DNA of 64,000 bases from Cristatella mucedo. Its lineage: Eukaryota; Bryozoa; Phylactolaemata; Cristatellidae. The stretch lies in contig WPIO01000010.1 of assembly GCA_009760855.2 (NCBI GenBank), positions 4,679,501-4,743,500 of the forward strand, written 5' to 3'. The notes beneath the pieces are model-generated. The model searched no databases and was not told where the DNA came from. It worked only from the letters and a program-made list of their open reading frames with translations. The position numbers and the translations under genes were made by a program. This document shows positions 44,069-56,238 of this stretch, one piece after another; the stretch's first letter is position 1; each line of letters opens with the position of its first letter.

Positions 44069-44220
44069 CAACCATGTTATTCATTTTTTTGTTTATCAAG
44101 CAGGATATTACTCACCATTCAATTGCATTTCCCTTTGCAGAAAATGTAAAGCGCCTAGAGAGAGATTGAGTTCTCTGAGGGCGCTTTATGAAGTGCATTA
44201 TTATTATTATTATTATTATC
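44069..44220 (+). repeat. LINE-A 3' tail adjoining the older copy
   Basis: Clean tail ('accatgttattcattttttt' to an ATT repeat) in the opposite orientation to the copy it abuts. Confidence 0.87.
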
Positions 44221-45740
44221 TAGTGAGAGGTCGCTTTAGAACGGCAACACCTGAATTTCGTACAGATGCTAAAAGAGATCTGCAGGCCGAGCCCATTTGG
44301 GAGTCAGGTTTCCCGATTTCCTAGTAGCACTAATTTTTCCCCAAAATTATTAATTTTTTTGTCATTTAAATTGAGAATTGCTTGGCGGTCAAAGTGCGAA
44401 TGTCAGCAATACATGCTGCGAGTGAGACATCTGCGAGAGATCGACTCGGTGGTAGGACGTGAGGGACCAAGTGTACACGTTAAGTTTCGCGTCACCTACA
44501 TTGCAATGGAAGCCAACATGGTGCTTGGCGATCGCACCGACAAGAGAGGAGTGCATGCATTGTGAAAAGAGGCGGACCTTAAAGGCGTCTGTGGCAAGCC
44601 GTACTTCGAGGGCTCCCTGGAAAGTCGTCGACCTTTGACCTCTACGCTCCGGGCTTTCTCCCTTTGGTACGACCTAAATCGCTGCAGCATAGTTTGCCTG
44701 CCATGCCCAGGCGAGATGATATGTACTCGAGACAGGTTTGCCGATCAATGTTGCCGAGATAGCGGCCCAAAGATACAGCCGAACTAGCAGCTTCGCAACG
44801 GATCGGATCGGATTGCTCCGCTAAAGCCTAGCGAATGCTTTTAGTTCGAGCGCAGGCAATTCTAGCTAGGCCTGCCCGTCGCGCTTGGCCATGCATGTAC
44901 ATGTGTCCATTCCCAACGCAAGCTGATAATACTGAAGAGCCAAGCTAAGGCCCAATCGTTAATGTCTCGTCCATTATGTTACATACATTTGCAGCAAGTT
45001 TAAGTGAGGCCGTAGCGATGAAGCCTCATCCGTTAATCTACTTACATTCACAACTATGCGATTGTGCACTTCGATAAAGCGCAGGTTTTTGGATGACATA
45101 TCTTAACATGTTGTAGGTCCGAGTCAGGTTTCAGAGCAAACCATTCCCCAGATTCAACACTGCTGCAAGTGCATAGTGTGACCTTTCAGGATTGCTGACT
45201 TAGGTAGAGCCTCTCTGCTGGTCATTCGAGATTATTCAGCAACTCTTGATACCATTTATCACTAAATCCTTCTTGAGCCATTGATCGCCAAATCCTTCTT
45301 GAGCACTGGGCCTGTCGCCTGGGCACCACAGGCACCGTGCTACGATGTTTTTAGTCAAAACTTACCAGAAGAATTCTGAGCATAGATCTATTCGGCGGAC
45401 GAATATCCAGGAAGACATTGAATTATGACTTGCCCCAGTGATCCGTTTAGGTACACTTCTTTTTACAATGTATGTTCTCCTTCTTGCCGATGTAACTGCC
45501 AAGTTCGTACTCAAAGCTGTCATTTTCATGCATATGAAACTCCACAGCTGTACCTAGACTTCAATTCTTCCAGCATCGCAACATTTTTCAGCTCCCCGCA
45601 GCATGTATTGCTGACATTCGCACGTGAATGACAGCATTTTTCTCAAAGTAAATGACAATCAAGGCAGCTTGTTAATTAGGGGCAAACTTATTGTTCTCAA
45701 AAATTTGAAAACTAAACCCCTCAAATGAGCTCGGTCACTA
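44221..45740. other. No recognisable gene
   Basis: Only short ORFs; no known repeat recognised. Confidence 0.45.
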
Positions 45741-45741
45741 T

Positions 45742-46500
45742 ATCTCTAGTAGCCGCTGCTCGGAGTCTGGGCGTCCTGTGGCAAAAATAAGTTATCACCA
45801 GATGACCAAACTCAGATAATCCACAATTTGATCTGCTTGCTTTCACCTAAGTAACATTGCAGAGGATTGGGCTTGCTCAGATATGGACACCACAGCCAAG
45901 GTGTTCGATACATTCGTGACATCCTGGCATCAGCCATTAACTACATAGAGTGCTTCGCGCCCGTTTAACCGGGCCCTTACAGTTGATGAAAACTCGGCAC
46001 CAGGCTTGTCTGTCATAAACTGTTTCAACTGTAGCAGTACACCACTTCTCAGCGATCTGCATTGGCTCCCTGCTCAAGCAGCTTTTCGATTTCAAGATTT
46101 GGTCACTCCCCTTCAGGGCCTACTCATCTGAATTACTTCCTATTCAAGCTTCCAGTTGCATCAACTGCTCCATAGACTCTAGTCATTTGGTTATGCATTA
46201 AAGGAGCTTCAAATCCGTTGGAGCCGGTACCTGCACTTACTATGCTCCCGAAGCTCATTTCAGACGGAAATCACGTCATCTCCTGATTCGATGACATGCA
46301 AAAAGAAGCAAAAACCCTATCAATTTCTCGAAGTCGTAGCACCGCCAACCGATTGAATAGTCCTTTGTGTGTCTGTGAGTTCTGAAATGGTGCATATTAT
46401 GACTAACCAATTGACATGATTTTTTTTACAGCATATGTCAAGGATTACAGCATATTTAAAGCCTAGAGAGACAGTTGGACTCTCAGAGGGACTCTTGGAG
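45742..46500 (+). mobile_element. Very old LINE-A-related copy
   Basis: Block order is preserved though frames are destroyed: SLGVLWQK-like (45760), ACLS and TPLLSDLHWL-like (46000-46070), FKSVGAGTC-like (46210), then a tail 'tttaaagcctagagagacag'. An ORF at 46530-46730 just after it is not recognised. Confidence 0.6.
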
Positions 46501-47709
46501 GACTATAAATCAGCTAGTTTTTTGTATACGTGTTTTATCGTTATCATTTTCACCCTCCGATGTACATGCCAAACAGGTTTGGTGGTGGGTGGGGCGGAAT
46601 TTCGCTGCCCTTGAGGAAACAGCTGAAATCGTCGAAAAGTGCTTTGAAGTTTTTTGGCTTTCCACTGTTTACCGTGCCTCGGTCTGCTAAGGTCAGGGTT
46701 GCCGAAACGAGAAAACTCGTCAAGAATTAGCGTAAGAAAAAGTACGGAAGTAGAACCGTTAACCAGAATAGATATACTGCAAAACTACTGCCAATTACTA
46801 ACATCGATTGCTGCCTCTAAAATAGAGAAAGGGAATGCTCTTAAAGTGGAGAGTATGCTAAATTGAGCAGATCTCTGCTGCATTAGCGTTGAAGAATGAA
46901 AGGCCATTGCCTCAACGAAATATCGTTGAATGAGTGCCGACGGCTGGCAACAACAAGTTCAACTGTGAGCAAGTTCTGCTGCGCTGAGGCCGTTTTGCTC
47001 TTATCTACTCTGGGTGGTCCTCACCTAAAGCCTCGCTTCGCGAAGTCCTAGAGCAGCAATCGTGCCCATTCCGGGGAACGGTAGCTGCTTCGCTACAGAT
47101 GGCCGAGCGTCTGAAACGCGACGTCATTACGCCGAAGCTGCCACTGCATGCCATGCTTCAAAGGGCATCCACTGGCGAGCAGAAATGGCTACGATTTACC
47201 GCAGCACAATATTTCCGTAAATATTTCGCTGCACGCCAACCCAAGTAGCTCGCCTGACAAGCAGGACGCCGAGACGCTGGCTATGGAAGCGAATCAATAC
47301 TATTTAACAATACGATAAATATTAGCTTCCTGTATTCGTTGACGGGTGGTCGATTCGCTATCGCGAATCTTGTGCCTGATATGCGGGCTCGCTCAAAGCA
47401 GCCGCTGACAGCGGCTGCTACAGCTTGTGCAGCTCGCACTGCAGGGGTCGCACGAGCTCCGCCTCGCATCCGAACTCCACCCACACGCCCGAGGGACTTC
47501 GCGGCGAATCCGGAGGCCGCTTTAATCCCCGACCGCGGATCGAACGACCCCGAGTACTCCTCATTGATTAATGCATGTCGCTTCACCCGAGTGTTGACAC
47601 GAACTGACACGACGAACTCGCCGCCTGCGTGCAGCGGCCCGAACGGAACATCGGGGTAGGAGCCTTACAAAAACAGAACCGCTACGAGCTAGCGCCGATC
47701 TCCCGTCTA
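46501..47709. other. No accepted gene
   Basis: Holds ORFs at 46530-46730 (+) and 47281-47659 (both strands). None has a motif or good splice context. Confidence 0.4.
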
Positions 47710-48087
47710 CCAGCGAGTCTCTCGCAGAAAGCCCGCTTGCTCTTCGGACGGCATAGACACTGATCGCTCGCACTTGCGTTCGAAAGCTTCGTAGTACTGA
47801 CCATGCCAATCAGTATTACTGCAAAAATAATCTCCGCAAGGGTTTATGTAAATTACCCCCTGCCTCTTCCGAGCCTCATAACGCCGACTGGACACGCTGC
47901 TGTCGCGAGCTCCATTCGAGAAGCCTCCAAAGTGCCTTCTCGCGCCTAGTTGTACCTCGAAGGGTGATCCCAGCCATCCCATCCTGCACGAGATCAGTGC
48001 GCAAGACAGAAGTCGGGGACAATAACCGAGCAGCGATGCTGCGAGGCCGAGACAAAGAGCGCTCGGATAGGCGGTGCCGAGCCGCAA
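47707..48087 (-). CDS. Unrecognised Cys-containing ORF
   Basis: Open frame of about 126 codons without an ATG at its head. The 5' part is hydrophobic (ALCLGLAASLLGYC). An internal acceptor-like tctcgtgcag precedes ATGGGATGG near 47985. Downstream: FGGFSNGARDSSVSSRRYEA, then RKRQGVIYINPCGDYFC and ERKC. The signal-like start, dibasic sites and cysteines resemble a secreted precursor, but I recognise no family, and chance is quite possible. Confidence 0.2.
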   Translation of the reverse strand: MRLGTAYPSALCLGLAASLLGYCPRLLSCALISCRMGWLGSPFEVQLGARRHFGGFSNGARDSSVSSRRYEARKRQGVIYINPCGDYFCSNTDWHGQYYEAFERKCERSVSMPSEEQAGFLRETRW

Positions 48088-48507
48088 TGGCAGGGCGAGA
48101 GAATTGAGCAGGCTCGAGCAGGCCTTCGCTTTGTCGCTGGCCTTTTAATTTCTCAGTCCCTTCGGAGGCTCCGAATGTGCAAACGCAGGCTCGGCAATTG
48201 GACGCTGGAATTCGACTCAGAGCTCTTCAAGCCGGGTAGATTAAAGTGTCATCGAGCCACCACTTGCTATACCCGTCGATCAACCAGAACTTCAGAGCCC
48301 ATCGCATGCACCCGCGAGCACAACAGTCACGGCTGACGCTCATTGCATGCTGCAATCTATCGAGGTGCTCGGGGAAAGTCCTTGTTTATGTGATGCTTTC
48401 GTGCTGTATCCACGGTGTCGCCTACTGCTACAAAGAAGATGCCACTAGTCAATATATAAAATTCCCCGCACGCACCGTTAACGGTGCAAATTACTTTAGA
48501 GAATATA

Positions 48508-48745
48508 ATGCAATTTAATGTAATGTATCTCCGTCTGTAACTATGAAAAGTCACAAAGAATAAGTGGGTGCGACTCAATGACTTTTCTGTAGCGAACTCG
48601 AAGCCGAAGCGGCTTTCGGTGTACTTACGGTAGTCTGCAGACTTTATACCACGCAGCAAAGAGAAAGAGAGAAGCGTAGCTGAGTCGGGAGGGCAGTTGA
48701 GGTAGTGCGTAGCATGGATGTAGCAGCTTCTGGATGGCTAGTAAA
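48508..48745 (-). mobile_element. LINE-B copy, 3' part
   Basis: Shares 'tgtaatgtatctccgtctgt', 'agccgaagcggctttcggt' and the LRTTSTALPTQLRFSLSLC region with the other LINE-B copies. Decays beyond 48745. Confidence 0.75.
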
Positions 48746-50014
48746 GAAATGACACAGTCGGCAGCAGCAGTACCGATGACTTTGCGTAAATATAGCAAAA
48801 TGAGCTCGCACTTCTCGAAAAGTTGTTCTCTGTATTCGCACCGTACTTTTCTTCCTCCTCATCTCATACTAGCTTGCAGCAGCGATGACTGCAGCCGCGA
48901 GCTCAATTTCTTCAGGTGCTGGCCCGACGCTGTCTCTCTCGTCTTACCCGGCCTCCCCCTCCCCGCATTTGAGCCGGCGGATGTGGGCGGGACTACGTGA
49001 GCCGTCAGCTCCCCCCCCCCCCGCCCCAAAGCAGCGTAAACGGCTTGAGTAGGAGGCACGTTCGCGTCGCTAACGAAAAAGAGTCCACAGAGTGGTCCCA
49101 GCTGTGCGGGTACAAGAACCCACTTTAGTGGACACCGTCGACGGCGGCGATTGTTAAAAACTATCGCCCGACTATCGTCCTGCGGGACTCCCGCTGCTAC
49201 GTCGCCAGCTTTTTCTAGGCAAATGCGGGAGTAGCCAAATCCACGATCGTGCGAGCAGCGAGCAGGCTGTGGACAAGACGAGGCAAACGTCATCAGTCCT
49301 CTGAGGGGCCGCGGGTAGGCGATAACTTCCGACCACCGAGACCCAAACGAGGGCTTCGATTCTGTTGCACATGTTGCATGCACACTGTTGCAAATGCACA
49401 GCGAGATGCACAGCCTATCTCGCGAGACAGCTTCTAATTCGGACCCCTTGACGTTTTAATCTTGAATATAGAGCGCCTCCAGGAAACCGTTCGGGCGGCA
49501 GTCGAGCGTTCGAGGCAGCCTGCAAGCGGACGGCTATCGCTGCTAATGCGGGCCTCAGGTACACGAAGACTTGAGTGTCGAGTTTCGGCAGGAGCCGATC
49601 GTCGTCGCGGCTCGAGGGTCTAGCGCCTCGAGGACTCGCCAAACTGCTCGCAAAGCTTTTCCGATTGATCTTTTACGCAGTCGAAGCAGCAGCGGAGAGT
49701 GCGATGGTCGGTCGGGCTTCTTTACGTCTCTCCCGCTCGCTCGCTCGCCGCGGGCAGGAGAGATTTCGCCACGAGTCCGGCTGGCGCGAGCGTGCGACAG
49801 ACGAGACGATAGCAGACTAAGCTAGCAGGGTACGCTAGCAGCCGCCGACGCTTTAGGCAGCCGAACGCACACGCTCAGGCCACGAACATGAACGCGGCCG
49901 GCTGAGAGACCATCCGGTCTGACCCTCGGGATTCGTTCATGCGGCCCGCGGTTCCCAAAAACCAGTGGGCGGCTGAGGGGGCGGCGGAGGAGCGGAGGAG
50001 GCGGCTCGGCCTAC
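48746..50014. other. GC-rich interval, no gene accepted
   Basis: A 174-codon minus frame (48859-49383) and shorter ones occur. They overlap a C-run at 49009-49022 and lack motifs. Possible CpG island near the exon at 50015-50197. Confidence 0.35.
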
Positions 50015-50197
50015 CTTCTGCCTGTCGGGCGGCGCCTGCCGGTGCTGATTGAGGTTCATATTTCGGTCAGCTCCACCTCGTCCTATAGATTCGCTGTTTC
50101 GCAGGAAAGACGGCACGCATCCGCTCGAGGCCGCATGGGTGCTAGCGCCGTGCGACGGCTTCGGCAACGGCAGCGTCGGCGGTGGCTTCTGCTGCTC
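50015..50197 (-). CDS. Candidate upstream DYRK exon (alternative N-terminus)
   Basis: Acceptor tcgtggtttgcag with a CTGAC branch-like site upstream, donor CAGAAG|gtaggc, 61 open codons, phase 0 at both ends. Pro/Gln-rich start (EQQKPPPTLPLPKPSHG), then VPSFLRNSESIGRGGADRNM and NLNQHRQAPPDRQK. Splicing straight into exon 2 (21976) or exon 3 keeps the frame. Low-complexity polar sequence suits a DYRK N-terminus. It could instead belong to a separate minus-strand gene. Confidence 0.45.
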
Positions 50198-50639
50198 CTG
50201 CAAACCACGAGGCCGCTCGTCAGGCGGCGGCGCGTCTCGAAGTCCGTGTGCGCGAGTGCGCTCGTGCTCGCTCTCGAGTCTCAGTAGGAAGGCTGAGCGA
50301 TTTCACTCGACAGAACGATTTATGACAATGGCGCTTTGGCGCGGGCAAAACAAATCACTCGCAGGCCGCCGGTCGAGTCGCTAAGAGTTGGTACACGTTG
50401 CTATTACCGAGCTGAAGTGGTTTTGTGTTTCCCTGAACGCGGCCCCAGCGAGAGCTTCCGCCTGATAGGAGCGCCGCTGGCCAGATGGCGCCTGAGCGCC
50501 CGACTTAGCGCCCCGGCCAGTTCCCCTTCACTAACTTCATCCAATTGTAGACGACGCGCACCGGCCAGCCAGCCAGCCAGCCAGCACCGCAGGGATGGGG
50601 CGGCAGCGCCGTCCTCGTCGTTGCACTCCTCCTCTCACT

Positions 50640-50745
50640 AAGCTCAGTTCGATTTCCTGTGCAGCAAATTTAAAGTGCCTAGAAGAATACCTTAGACGGA
50701 GTTCTCTGAGGGCGCTATATCAAATGCATTATTATTATTAACGCC
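50640..50745 (+). repeat. LINE-A 3' tail fragment
   Basis: 'gcagcaaatttaaagtgcct' through 'gagggcgctatatcaaatgc' and an ATT repeat; a short insertion lies between the two halves. Confidence 0.8.
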
Positions 50746-52390
50746 ATTTTTAGCGATTCTCGCGGATCCGAGGGCCTTTTGCCAAAGCGGCGGCTGTCCC
50801 ACTCGCTGCAGAGAAGGAGCTCGGGAGCTCCGGTCGCGCCCCCCCCCCAGAATGGCGCTCCTCCTACGTCGAGGAACCGCCGGCCACGGTCGCCTCTCTA
50901 AGCCGGCCGCACGCCCGACCAGTTCAGCGGTCTAACTTCCTCGTCGAGCTCGAGATATTACGCTAGCGAACAGTTGCCGAACTTCGCCCCTTGGGGAGCG
51001 TCCATTTCACGGATTGGCGTGCTGCCGCCGCCGCTGCTGCTGCTGCCGTGGATATCGAAGAGAAAGGAGCTCGGGCGGCCATTTCGATTGCAGAGCGACG
51101 TAGAGGCCGAGCAAGGGCGAGCTTCGGACCGAGCGAGAGCCGAGAGGGCGTGGCCACGAGAGTTGGCTCCGGAGACTCGTGGGTTGTGCTCACGGGCACC
51201 CAAAGAGAACCCTCGAAGAGGAAAGGCCCCGAGCAGCTAGGAATGCCTACGTTTTCAGGATAAGCGCGTCACTGGTATCGAAACTACGAGCGCATGGCAA
51301 AATAAGCGCGAGGTCTCTAAACGTCTCGAGCTCAGCGTGCTCAGTGTACAAATGGTACGCCCAGAAGTCGCGGTCTTGCTAACGATGCCGCCGTGCAGAC
51401 TCGCAAAATGAAGGTAATTTGTTCTGCATCGGGCATTTCTTTGGGGTGGGTACTTTTTCTCACCACCACCCCGGGTGGTCGCTGGGCAATCTGACTTACG
51501 CTCTCATGCAGCACTTACGCAACGTAAAGCCCCGTAGGCGGGAAGACTATGAATGCTTTAGTAGCCCCCTACCGAAAAGCCGACTTTGGCGTGCCCTCCC
51601 CCCCCCCTGCAAATGCCCTTCAGCTTCACTGGAAGCCCGCTAACCACTACCAGTAGTTACTAGTTTTTCACGAAGGACTGCAGAGTTGGGAGAGCAGCCG
51701 CGCAGGATTATCGAGTAGCTGGCGTTCGCAACGCATCTTCTGCAGAGTGCGGCTGGGATTTTTCCAGTCTACAGTTGTCGAGCTGCTAACGGAACGCCTC
51801 GCCACCTAACGTTTTTGCTTCGAAGCTGTCGCTACGATATATTTTAGTCAGGTGAATCATATTTTTAGAGGGGCATTTGTTTCTCCGTCTAGACAGGTTG
51901 AAAGAGTCATTTCTGGCGGCGCGAAGAAGGGTATCCGATTTTTTTTTAATCACGTTTAAACGCACCTGCGGGGCGGCTACCCTTGGGAAGGGCGCTTCAG
52001 GCTCTACAAAAAACGGTGCATTCTGGTTTCTTTTGGGGAGGCTCTTCCGGGCTGCCCGCCATCAGCGTTCGGCCTCCGGGTCTACCTTCGGGAGGGTCGT
52101 CGGGCTAAAACTGCATTTACACGATTCAACTTACATAACTCTATCTTCAACTAGCAAGATTATCAAAGTAATTTGGTCTTGATTATCAAAGAGCATCATG
52201 AAAATCAGGGTATAGAGTTGGTCACGCAAAATTTGAACTGTACACGGCAGCTCAAGATTAGAGCTAAAAGCGCGTCTATATGTCGTAAAGGGAGGCGGCT
52301 ACTGACTCTCGAACTGCTCGTGGAAATAGGAAAAATCCTGCGTGAATTTAAATGCGAATAGCAGAAACCACTCTCCAAATACTCTATTCA
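50746..52390. other. No accepted gene
   Basis: GC-rich to about 51250 with chance frames, then plain DNA. An ORF at 51877-52182 (+) has no motif. Confidence 0.4.
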
Positions 52391-52392
52391 CA

Positions 52393-52440
52393 TGTATATA
52401 TAAATATATATATATATATACCTGTATATTTACCTAGGGA

Positions 52441-52473
<33 letters not shown>
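52393..52473. repeat. (TA)n-rich tract
   Basis: Two TA runs separated by about 40 bases. Confidence 0.9.
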
Positions 52474-52475
<2 letters not shown>

Positions 52476-52715
52476 TATACCTGCATATAATGTAAATATG
52501 TATACAAAAATAGTCTACACACGCAAAATGTGCGGAAAACAATCACTTTCCTTGCTGCGAGGCTATTAGCATAGTGGCTGCTGACGCTCAAGGCAGATAG
52601 TATACAGCCTGCAAGTCCTTACAGCCAGTGGGGCTCAGGGACAATGGCTGCGCCGCGTGCCCTTCTATCGTGAAATGCCCACGTTAGCTCTAGCCATTAA
52701 GGGGTACCTACCTCG

Positions 52716-52818
52716 CATTTCGCGAGTCTCTTCGGGATTTCGCAGTTCATTTGTCGAGGCGTCATTTCGCCGTTCATTTGTGGCGGCGCCATTTCGCAGT
52801 TCATTTGTCGAGGCGCCA
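52716..52818. repeat. 27-bp tandem repeat
   Basis: Three consecutive 27-bp units (52736-52762, 52763-52789, 52790-52816) of the form atttcgcagttcatttgt + cgaggcgc, plus a partial unit before. Similar in style to the tandem ends of the MITE at 24.6 kb. Confidence 0.85.
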
Positions 52819-53241
52819 AGGTCGCCGAAAACCAAAGTCGACCACTGTGCCCTCTCACTCGCATTTCGAACAGGCCATACGTACGTAGTACCAGGCTCCA
52901 GCCGGTCACGTGCCGCAGGAAAAAGTCGACACGCGACTTCGTCGCTCTCCTTCCTCCTCCTCGGTCTGTCCGGCCCGTCGTTTCTGGCGATAATGGCCCC
53001 TTATTTCACCTTCTGCTGAACGCCGTTCAGCAGCCTCGTGCGGCATCTTCCGGCTCCGTCGTTTCTGGCGAGAACGCGTTTTCCTTTCAGCTTCTTTTCT
53101 CACGGTATCTTGATTGGCATTCTTTTAAAAAATGTAGGCCGCACATTTAAAGTAGACATTAATTCGCAGCCATTTAATCAAACTGGTGAAAACTCACTCT
53201 CGACGATAATAATCGGGCAGCTTTCCAAACTACCAACTCAG

Positions 53242-53336
53242 CTATGCTAGGAGGCAGCTGGGAAGTACCGGAAGCGTTAGTCGTCGCTTCGACCGGGGTA
53301 CAGCAGGGAGAGCAAGCTGCAGCTGCTGCTGCTGCA

Positions 53337-53372
<36 letters not shown>

Positions 53373-53457
53373 ATGTCGTGGCTACCTTTCGGAAACCCTT
53401 TGTAAGTTCAAATCTTTTAATTATTTTAAGTTCAAGCATTTCAATGCTTCGTGTCAA
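53242..53457 (-). CDS. PolyQ-encoding ORF over a CAG repeat
   Basis: Minus-strand frame with a run of Gln encoded by CAG (53318-53371), interrupted by CTG, then LALPAVPRSKRRLTLPVLPS to a stop. An acceptor-like acattccag lies directly before the CAG run. The repeat may equally be an untranslated microsatellite. Confidence 0.2.
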
Positions 53458-53641
53458 CTACGAGAATGCACGACGCAGCGACATTTTAATCGGCAAATCA
53501 TCTCCCCCTTTACCCACCCCAATTTTTGAGACACTCATAATTGCAGTAATCTCATTGTATTATGCTGCGAGAGTACGAGGACTTCGGACCCGCCAGCGGC
53601 CCATCTGCGGGTGCGTCGAGGCGCGACGCCGAGCGCCCCAC

Positions 53642-53712
53642 CTCCGACGACGCTGCAGCAGTACCGTGCTGACTCCTTGCCTGGACTGTCTTTGCCGTCT
53701 GCGACTTGGCTA
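53642..53712 (-). CDS. Candidate upstream DYRK exon
   Basis: Acceptor ctcgttttggccag, then TA GCC AAG: needs one base from the preceding exon, which 57061-57153 supplies. Reads VAKSQTAKTVQARSQHGTAA, then ASSE, to a weak donor GAG|gtgggg that leaves phase 0, as required by 50015-50197. Without that donor the frame runs on to a TGA near 53536. Proposed on phase and composition only. Confidence 0.25.
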
Positions 53713-54027
53713 CTGGCCAAAACGAGAGCAACCGTGACAAGTCACGACACTGCGTGGTCTATGCGAGAGTATAAGTCGCTATTGATTACAGGGTCTGGCT
53801 CGTAAGGCTACATTATTTTTACTAGCTTTTTTAGAATCGTAAAAGAAGAATTGGTTATGGAAAGCCCAGATCGCTACGAAGTAAACAGGCTGCAAGCCGG
53901 AAGCCAGCAAACATTTGCTGGAGATGTATCCTAACGAAGTGTGCTAATGACAGGTTTAGGGAGTTACCCACTAGGATTGATCTTCAGAAGGGCAGCGAGT
54001 GGCACGTCTTTCGCCCATAGTTCGCCG

Positions 54028-54193
54028 AGAGAGAGAGAGAGACAGACAGACAGAGCGAGAGAGACAGACAGAGAGAGACACAGAGAGAGACAGAGACAGA
54101 GAGAGAGAGAGAGAGACAGGGAGAGAGGAGAGAGAGAGACAGAGAGACAAAGAGAGAGACAGAGAGAGAGAGACAGAGAGAGAAGAGAGAGAC

Positions 54194-54226
<33 letters not shown>
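54028..54226. repeat. GA / GACAGA microsatellite
   Basis: Mixed GA, GACA and GAGACA units; long overlapping frames are artefacts. Confidence 0.97.
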
Positions 54227-54362
54227 CGTCCGAAGCTGCTTCCTGCGAAAATCGTTGCCCTCGACGAACTTTCGCTCACTCCTCGCCTGCAGACGATTTC
54301 GGAACCGTTCATGCTCGATACGCCGCGTCCTTCTCGCTATTTGGGGGGACGTACGAGCCAGT

Positions 54363-54440
54363 GGATTCAATATTTAAATGCCTGGAAAGAGATTAAGTTA
54401 TCGGAGGGTGCTATACAAACGTGTTAATATTATTATGAAT
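54363..54440 (+). repeat. LINE-A-like 3' tail fragment
   Basis: 'aaatgcctggaaagagatta', 'ggagggtgctatacaaac', then a short ATT repeat. Confidence 0.75.
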
Positions 54441-54941
54441 TTAGCCTCGTTCACTTAGCGGCTGAAGAGTCTTACTGGCTCGTACCTCCGCTTGCTAAGG
54501 ACAGAAAAGAAATGCTTTCTGCACGACTCGAACGAATGACCGGGGTCGTAAACCACAAGCACCTTTGCCTCCGAGCGAAGGTTTTGCCGACGATGCTACA
54601 GCGCGCCGGCGGCCGCCGCCGTTGACGCTCGTCTGTGCGGGCGGCTGCACTGTGGATCCATACTTTGCTAGGGGTTAGTTTTTTCAGCTCCGCAGAGCTC
54701 CGTACCGGCAAAGTTAAAGGCACCTTTGCCGAGGAAACGTGAGGACGAACGCTGTGCGCCGCCAGCGAGCGCACCGCCGCGGCCGCGCGCCGACGGCTCA
54801 AGCAGCGGCACGCGGCCTGGCCGGTGCTACTGTCCGAGGAGGTAGCTTGGCCGCGTTTACAGCGCATCCTACGAAAACCGCCGGCCGGCTGGGCCGGCTG
54901 GTTCGGTGCAGCTGCCGCGCGCTGACCACCGTCTGCGAGCT

Positions 54942-54943
<2 letters not shown>

Positions 54944-55026
<83 letters not shown>
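54944..55026. repeat. (GA)n microsatellite
   Basis: About 41 GA units in GC-rich DNA. Flanking frames (54472-55578) are not accepted as genes. One ATG exon-like stretch at 55488-55578 (-) with a good gtaaga donor is noted in findings. Confidence 0.98.
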
Positions 55027-55027
<1 letters not shown>

Positions 55028-55764
55028 CCCGGCGCGTGCGGCGTCTGCTCGTCAGTCCGGGCGCAGCATGCGCGCTCTCGGTCCGACGCCCGAGGTCGCT
55101 CACTGCACGCCGGGTGACAGACAGGCAGACTGGGCCGAGAGCCACGCACGCCATCCACACCCAAGCTGCTGACGAGAAAAATGCCAAACCGTTGATCTGC
55201 GCTCGACGACACGAGTCACTTTCGGTGCGGCCATCTTTCAGGCCAGCAAGATCATCGAAGAAAGCTGGCCAAGAGTCTCGGCGTACTGCCGCTTGAGGCA
55301 CTTCCTGGGGGCCTCTGCGTGTGCCGCTTCGTACTGCTAATCGCTGCGGCAGCGAGCTCGAGCTCAAGGAGTCTGCAGGGAAAATGGCCGAAACTGAAGC
55401 GCTCACGCCATCTTGCACTGGCCCATAGCTGCCCTCGGTCGATTCGTTTGCCTCTTCGCTCGACCCGACGACGCGTCTTACCTACGGGCGTGCAGGCCGT
55501 AGTTGGACCAGCTAGCGGGTCCAGAGGTCGCTCATGGCGCGCACAGTCTCGTCTCGTCTCGTTCTGTTTCGCTGCCATTCTCCTCTCCTGTGTCTGTTCT
55601 CTGCTTTCTCTCTATCTATCTCGCTCCTGATGTCATGGCTAGCTCTCTATCGTCATCTCTCCCTCATTTTGTCTGTATTGCTAGCTTTCTTTTTAATGTA
55701 TCCATTTCCTTCTTGATCTTTATATCTATCTAGCAGGTAGACTTGTCTATTTTTAACGTCGCAC

Positions 55765-56238
55765 GGCCGCATTGCACCGCTACTCCCTAGTATGAACTGG
55801 CTGCCCATCAGGTAGCCATCGACTTCAAGACTCTGTCATCCAACTACGGTTCTCTCAACCCGAAGTTGTGACTCAAATCCTTTAGCCATACCTTGTACGA
55901 ACCCCAAAACCATTGGAGACCGTGCCTTTAGTTCCTATGCTCCCAAAGCCCGGAACTCACTACCGATGCACGGCACAGCGTCACCTGGCATGACGATATT
56001 TAAAAAGAAGCTAAAAAAACTTTTATTACCGCATTTGGTGGGTCTTCGTGATTCTTCCTTCGTGTGCATGTACCTGCTTACTTGCTCGTGACTGCTGCCT
56101 GATGTGCCTGCTGCTTGCGGATGTTAGAACCAAATACTTGGTAATGCTTTATATGCAGTATATGTAAAGTTCCCAGAGAGAGAGAGATAGAGAGAGAGAA
56201 TCAGTTCTCTGAGGGTGCTATACAAATGCATTAATAAT
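55765..56238 (+). mobile_element. Old LINE-A-related copy
   Basis: Remains of MNWLPIR-like (55790), the block 'ggagaccgtgcctttagttc', 'tcccaaagcccggaactcac', and a tail ending 'gagggtgctatacaaatgca'. The tail holds a short GA insertion. Confidence 0.75.

Noticed and set aside
48859..49383. 174-codon minus-strand frame
   Set aside because: No ATG-proximal signal, a C-run inside, no motif; typical GC-driven chance ORF.
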